Shown one piece after another: positions 13,192 to 14,980 of a DNA stretch of 14,980 nucleotides. Position 1 is the first letter of the stretch, and each line of letters starts with the position of its first letter. The notes under the pieces were generated by a model. That model worked only from the letters and a program-made list of their open reading frames with translations. It was not told where the DNA came from and did not search any database. The stretch lies in NCBI GenBank assembly GCA_964546835.1, contig CAZJKW010000042.1:1-14980 (forward strand), given 5' to 3'. A program made the position numbers and the translations under genes. The stretch is from JAHCHL01 sp964546835. GTDB lineage: Bacteria; Armatimonadota; Fimbriimonadia; Fimbriimonadales; ATM1.

Positions 13192-14209
13192 AATTGCAAA
13201 AGCGGCCCGTGAAAATGGACACTCAGTAATTTATCTTGGAAGTCTACGTGGTCAAGAGGGAGATGCTTGCAAGGAAGCGAATTTTGAATTTTTTGGATAT
13301 CCGGTGTCATCTGTCGGAAATCCGTTTACACCCAAAGGCGTAAGGAAGTTGATTCAATCATTCAGATCAATTTCTTTAGCCAAAAAGCAAATCGAAAAAT
13401 GGAAACCTGATCTAATTTTTTCGACCGGTGGTTTTTCAGCGCTGCCAGTATTGGGTGCTGCAAAATCGCTAAAAACAAAAACAGTTTTGCATGAACAAAA
13501 CACGGTTCCGGGACGAGTGCATCGGACCGCCGGAAAATTTGCGATAAAAGTTTGTTCTGTTTTTGAAGAGAGTCGTGGGTGGTTTGGAGATAAGACCATC
13601 AGAACCGGATTGCCACTCCGCGTCGAAATGCTCGATGCTGCGCAGAAGAAACACTCGACTGATGAAAAAGTTACGCTCTGTTTCGGTGGATCACAGGGGG
13701 CGCAAGCCATCAATGAAGCGGTCCTAACTCTGTCTCATCGGTTGGGCAATTCTGGAGGCCGATGGATACAAGTTACGGGTAAGAACTTGTTTGATACCTA
13801 TACAAAAAGTGCGGAAAAATTTAATCTGAAATCAGTTCAAATCCACCCTTTTCTGACAGCAACACAGATGGCGAGCGCAATGTCGGAAGCAACTCTCGCC
13901 ATCGCAAGGGCCGGTTCGGGAACTTGCTGCGAATTAGCTTTGTTTGGAATACCAGCGATTTATGTTCCATTGCCAAGTTCGCATGCGGATCATCAATTTC
14001 ACAATGCCCAAGCAATCGCAAAAATTGGTGGCGCAACGGTCATTCGTCAAAATGCATTAACCCCGAGCAAATTGGAGCAGGCATGGGAAAATTGGCAAAA
14101 TCATCCAGAAAAGAAAGTGGAAGCAAGTGAAAAATTGAAAAATTGGACGATTACGAATGCAACAGAAAGAGTTCTAAACATATTGGAATCAATTGCTTAT
14201 GCGTCTTAA
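13136..14209 (+). CDS. murG: MurG, UDP-GlcNAc:lipid I N-acetylglucosaminyltransferase (lipid II synthesis)
   Basis: A 357-residue GT-B (GT28) enzyme at the inner face of the membrane that adds GlcNAc to lipid I. Motifs are the N-terminal glycine loop VTGGGTGGHVFPAL (5-18), STGGFSALPVLGAA (96-109), VLHEQNTVPGRVHR (117-130), the second glycine loop CFGGSQGAQAINEAV (182-196), HPFLTATQMASAMSEA (237-252), ARAGSGTCCELALFGIPAIYVPLP (257-280) with Glu266 in the UDP-sugar-binding position, and SHADHQFHNAQAI (282-294). Length is normal (about 355-365). It starts at TTG inside ftsW, supported by GGAGGG five bases upstream; the next in-frame ATG would delete the first glycine loop. It overlaps murC by 11 bases at its 3' end. 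Confidence 0.95.
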   Translation: MRLIVTGGGTGGHVFPALEIAKAARENGHSVIYLGSLRGQEGDACKEANFEFFGYPVSSVGNPFTPKGVRKLIQSFRSISLAKKQIEKWKPDLIFSTGGFSALPVLGAAKSLKTKTVLHEQNTVPGRVHRTAGKFAIKVCSVFEESRGWFGDKTIRTGLPLRVEMLDAAQKKHSTDEKVTLCFGGSQGAQAINEAVLTLSHRLGNSGGRWIQVTGKNLFDTYTKSAEKFNLKSVQIHPFLTATQMASAMSEATLAIARAGSGTCCELALFGIPAIYVPLPSSHADHQFHNAQAIAKIGGATVIRQNALTPSKLEQAWENWQNHPEKKVEASEKLKNWTITNATERVLNILESIAYAS

Positions 14210-14980
14210 ATCTGAATTAACGGACTGGTTTGAGCACGGCAAAGCATTTCCTGAAACGGGCCGTGTTCATTTTATTGGAATCGGCGGAGCAGGCATGAGT
14301 GCGTTAGCAAGAATCTTAATCGCACAAGGTAGGGACGTCTCGGGTTCTGATTCAACTCATTCGCACGTAATCGAAGAACTAACGAAAATTGGTGCAGTAG
14401 TGAATTTAGGGGAAGACAGTTCGAAAGTGAGCGGTGCAAGTGCAGTTGTCATTTCTGATGCAATTGATCTGGAAAATAATCAGGAAGCGCAATATGCTAA
14501 ATACATGACAATTCCATGCTTTAGACGTTCTCAATTACTTGGAAAAATTGTCAATTCAAAAAGGTTGATTGCAGTCACCGGCACACATGGAAAGTCTACA
14601 ACCACAACCATACTCTCTAAAATATTTGAAGACGCTGGTTTGGATCCGTTAACGATTGTCGGTGCTGAAGTTCCTGCTTTTAATGGAAATGTACGACTTG
14701 GAAATGGAGATTTTGCGATTGTTGAAGCATGTGAAGCATATGACAGTTTTCATGACTTAAAGCCCGAAACTGTATTGCTCACAAATTTGGAACCGGACCA
14801 CATGGATTATCACAAATCATGGGAGAACTTACTGGAAAGCGTTACAAAATTTGCAAAAACGGCAACAGGGAGTCATCCATTGGTTTATTGCAACGAGAGT
14901 GCCGGAGCGGTTGAAGTTTCCAATAATGTTTCTACCGGAATTGGTTATGGTTTGTCGGAAGCAAGTTCTATTCGTACGAA
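14199..14980 (+). CDS. murC: MurC, UDP-MurNAc:L-alanine ligase (3' end outside window)
   Basis: The first 260 residues of the ligase that adds L-alanine to UDP-MurNAc, the first step of stem peptide synthesis. Translating from ATG 14199 gives an uninterrupted frame to the window end. It begins MRLKSELTDWFEHGK and shows the MurC nucleotide-binding start VHFIGIGGAGMSALARIL, VVISDAI, the ATP loop VTGTHGKSTTTTIL and the MurC-typical VEACEAYDSFHDLKPETVLLTNLEPDHMDYHKSWENLL. THGKSTTT (His before the Gly-Lys) distinguishes MurC from MurD, MurE and MurF, which have TNGK or TSVGK here. The ATG lies inside the end of murG (11-base overlap) without a strong ribosome site, so coupling is likely. About 40-45% of the protein is missing at the right edge. 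Confidence 0.95.
   Translation, partial: MRLKSELTDWFEHGKAFPETGRVHFIGIGGAGMSALARILIAQGRDVSGSDSTHSHVIEELTKIGAVVNLGEDSSKVSGASAVVISDAIDLENNQEAQYAKYMTIPCFRRSQLLGKIVNSKRLIAVTGTHGKSTTTTILSKIFEDAGLDPLTIVGAEVPAFNGNVRLGNGDFAIVEACEAYDSFHDLKPETVLLTNLEPDHMDYHKSWENLLESVTKFAKTATGSHPLVYCNESAGAVEVSNNVSTGIGYGLSEASSIRT

Overview
The window is a compact bacterial chromosomal segment (a visibly AT-leaning genome, mostly lower-GC coding sequence) dominated by a nearly canonical division/cell-wall (dcw) cluster running left to right: mraZ, rsmH, an ftsL-like gene, ftsI, murE, murF, mraY, murD, ftsW, murG and the first 260 codons of murC. MurE carries the DNPR motif that selects meso-diaminopimelate, so the peptidoglycan is predicted to be DAP type. 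Ten Ns inside mraY suggest a scaffolded draft or metagenome assembly.

Left part (1-3243): two genes point left. One is a Pup-ligase/depupylase superfamily protein (PafA/Dop-like), and 21 bases after it comes the 5' part of a small protein that looks DUF1326-like and runs off the window. Divergent from these is a 520-residue multi-pass membrane glycosyltransferase of the ArnT/PMT type. The 38-base gap between the divergent genes holds two back-to-back TAGAAT -10 elements, each exactly 7 bases from a start codon, which is the geometry of leaderless transcripts.

Middle (3244-3489): the only long non-coding stretch. It holds a symmetric, 10-bp-phased array resembling MraZ operator boxes, a possible -10 element just after it, and then about 90 bases of GC-rich sequence that can fold into three consecutive hairpins before mraZ. 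It looks like the control region of the whole dcw operon.

Right part (3490-14980): eleven genes with almost no spacing. Four-base ATGA or TTGA overlaps join rsmH/ftsL, murE/murF, murF/mraY, mraY/murD and murD/ftsW; longer overlaps join ftsL/ftsI, ftsI/murE, ftsW/murG and murG/murC. Translational coupling is likely throughout. Together MurC, MurD, MurE and MurF build UDP-MurNAc-pentapeptide, MraY and MurG make lipid I and lipid II, and FtsW and FtsI polymerise and cross-link it at the septum with FtsL as a scaffold. MraZ and RsmH are the usual leading regulator and 16S rRNA methyltransferase.

The organism is not named by the sequence. A Pup-ligase-like gene beside a complete DAP-type dcw cluster, at fairly low GC, fits an uncultured lineage outside the classical high-GC actinobacteria. 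Groups with Pup/UBact-type systems such as Armatimonadota, Planctomycetota or Verrucomicrobiota are possibilities, but this is a weak inference. No mobile element, CRISPR array, tRNA or rRNA was seen. No clearly undescribed multi-gene system is evident; the most interesting signals are the divergent PafA/Dop homologue, the mirror-image leaderless promoter pair, and the mraZ control region.
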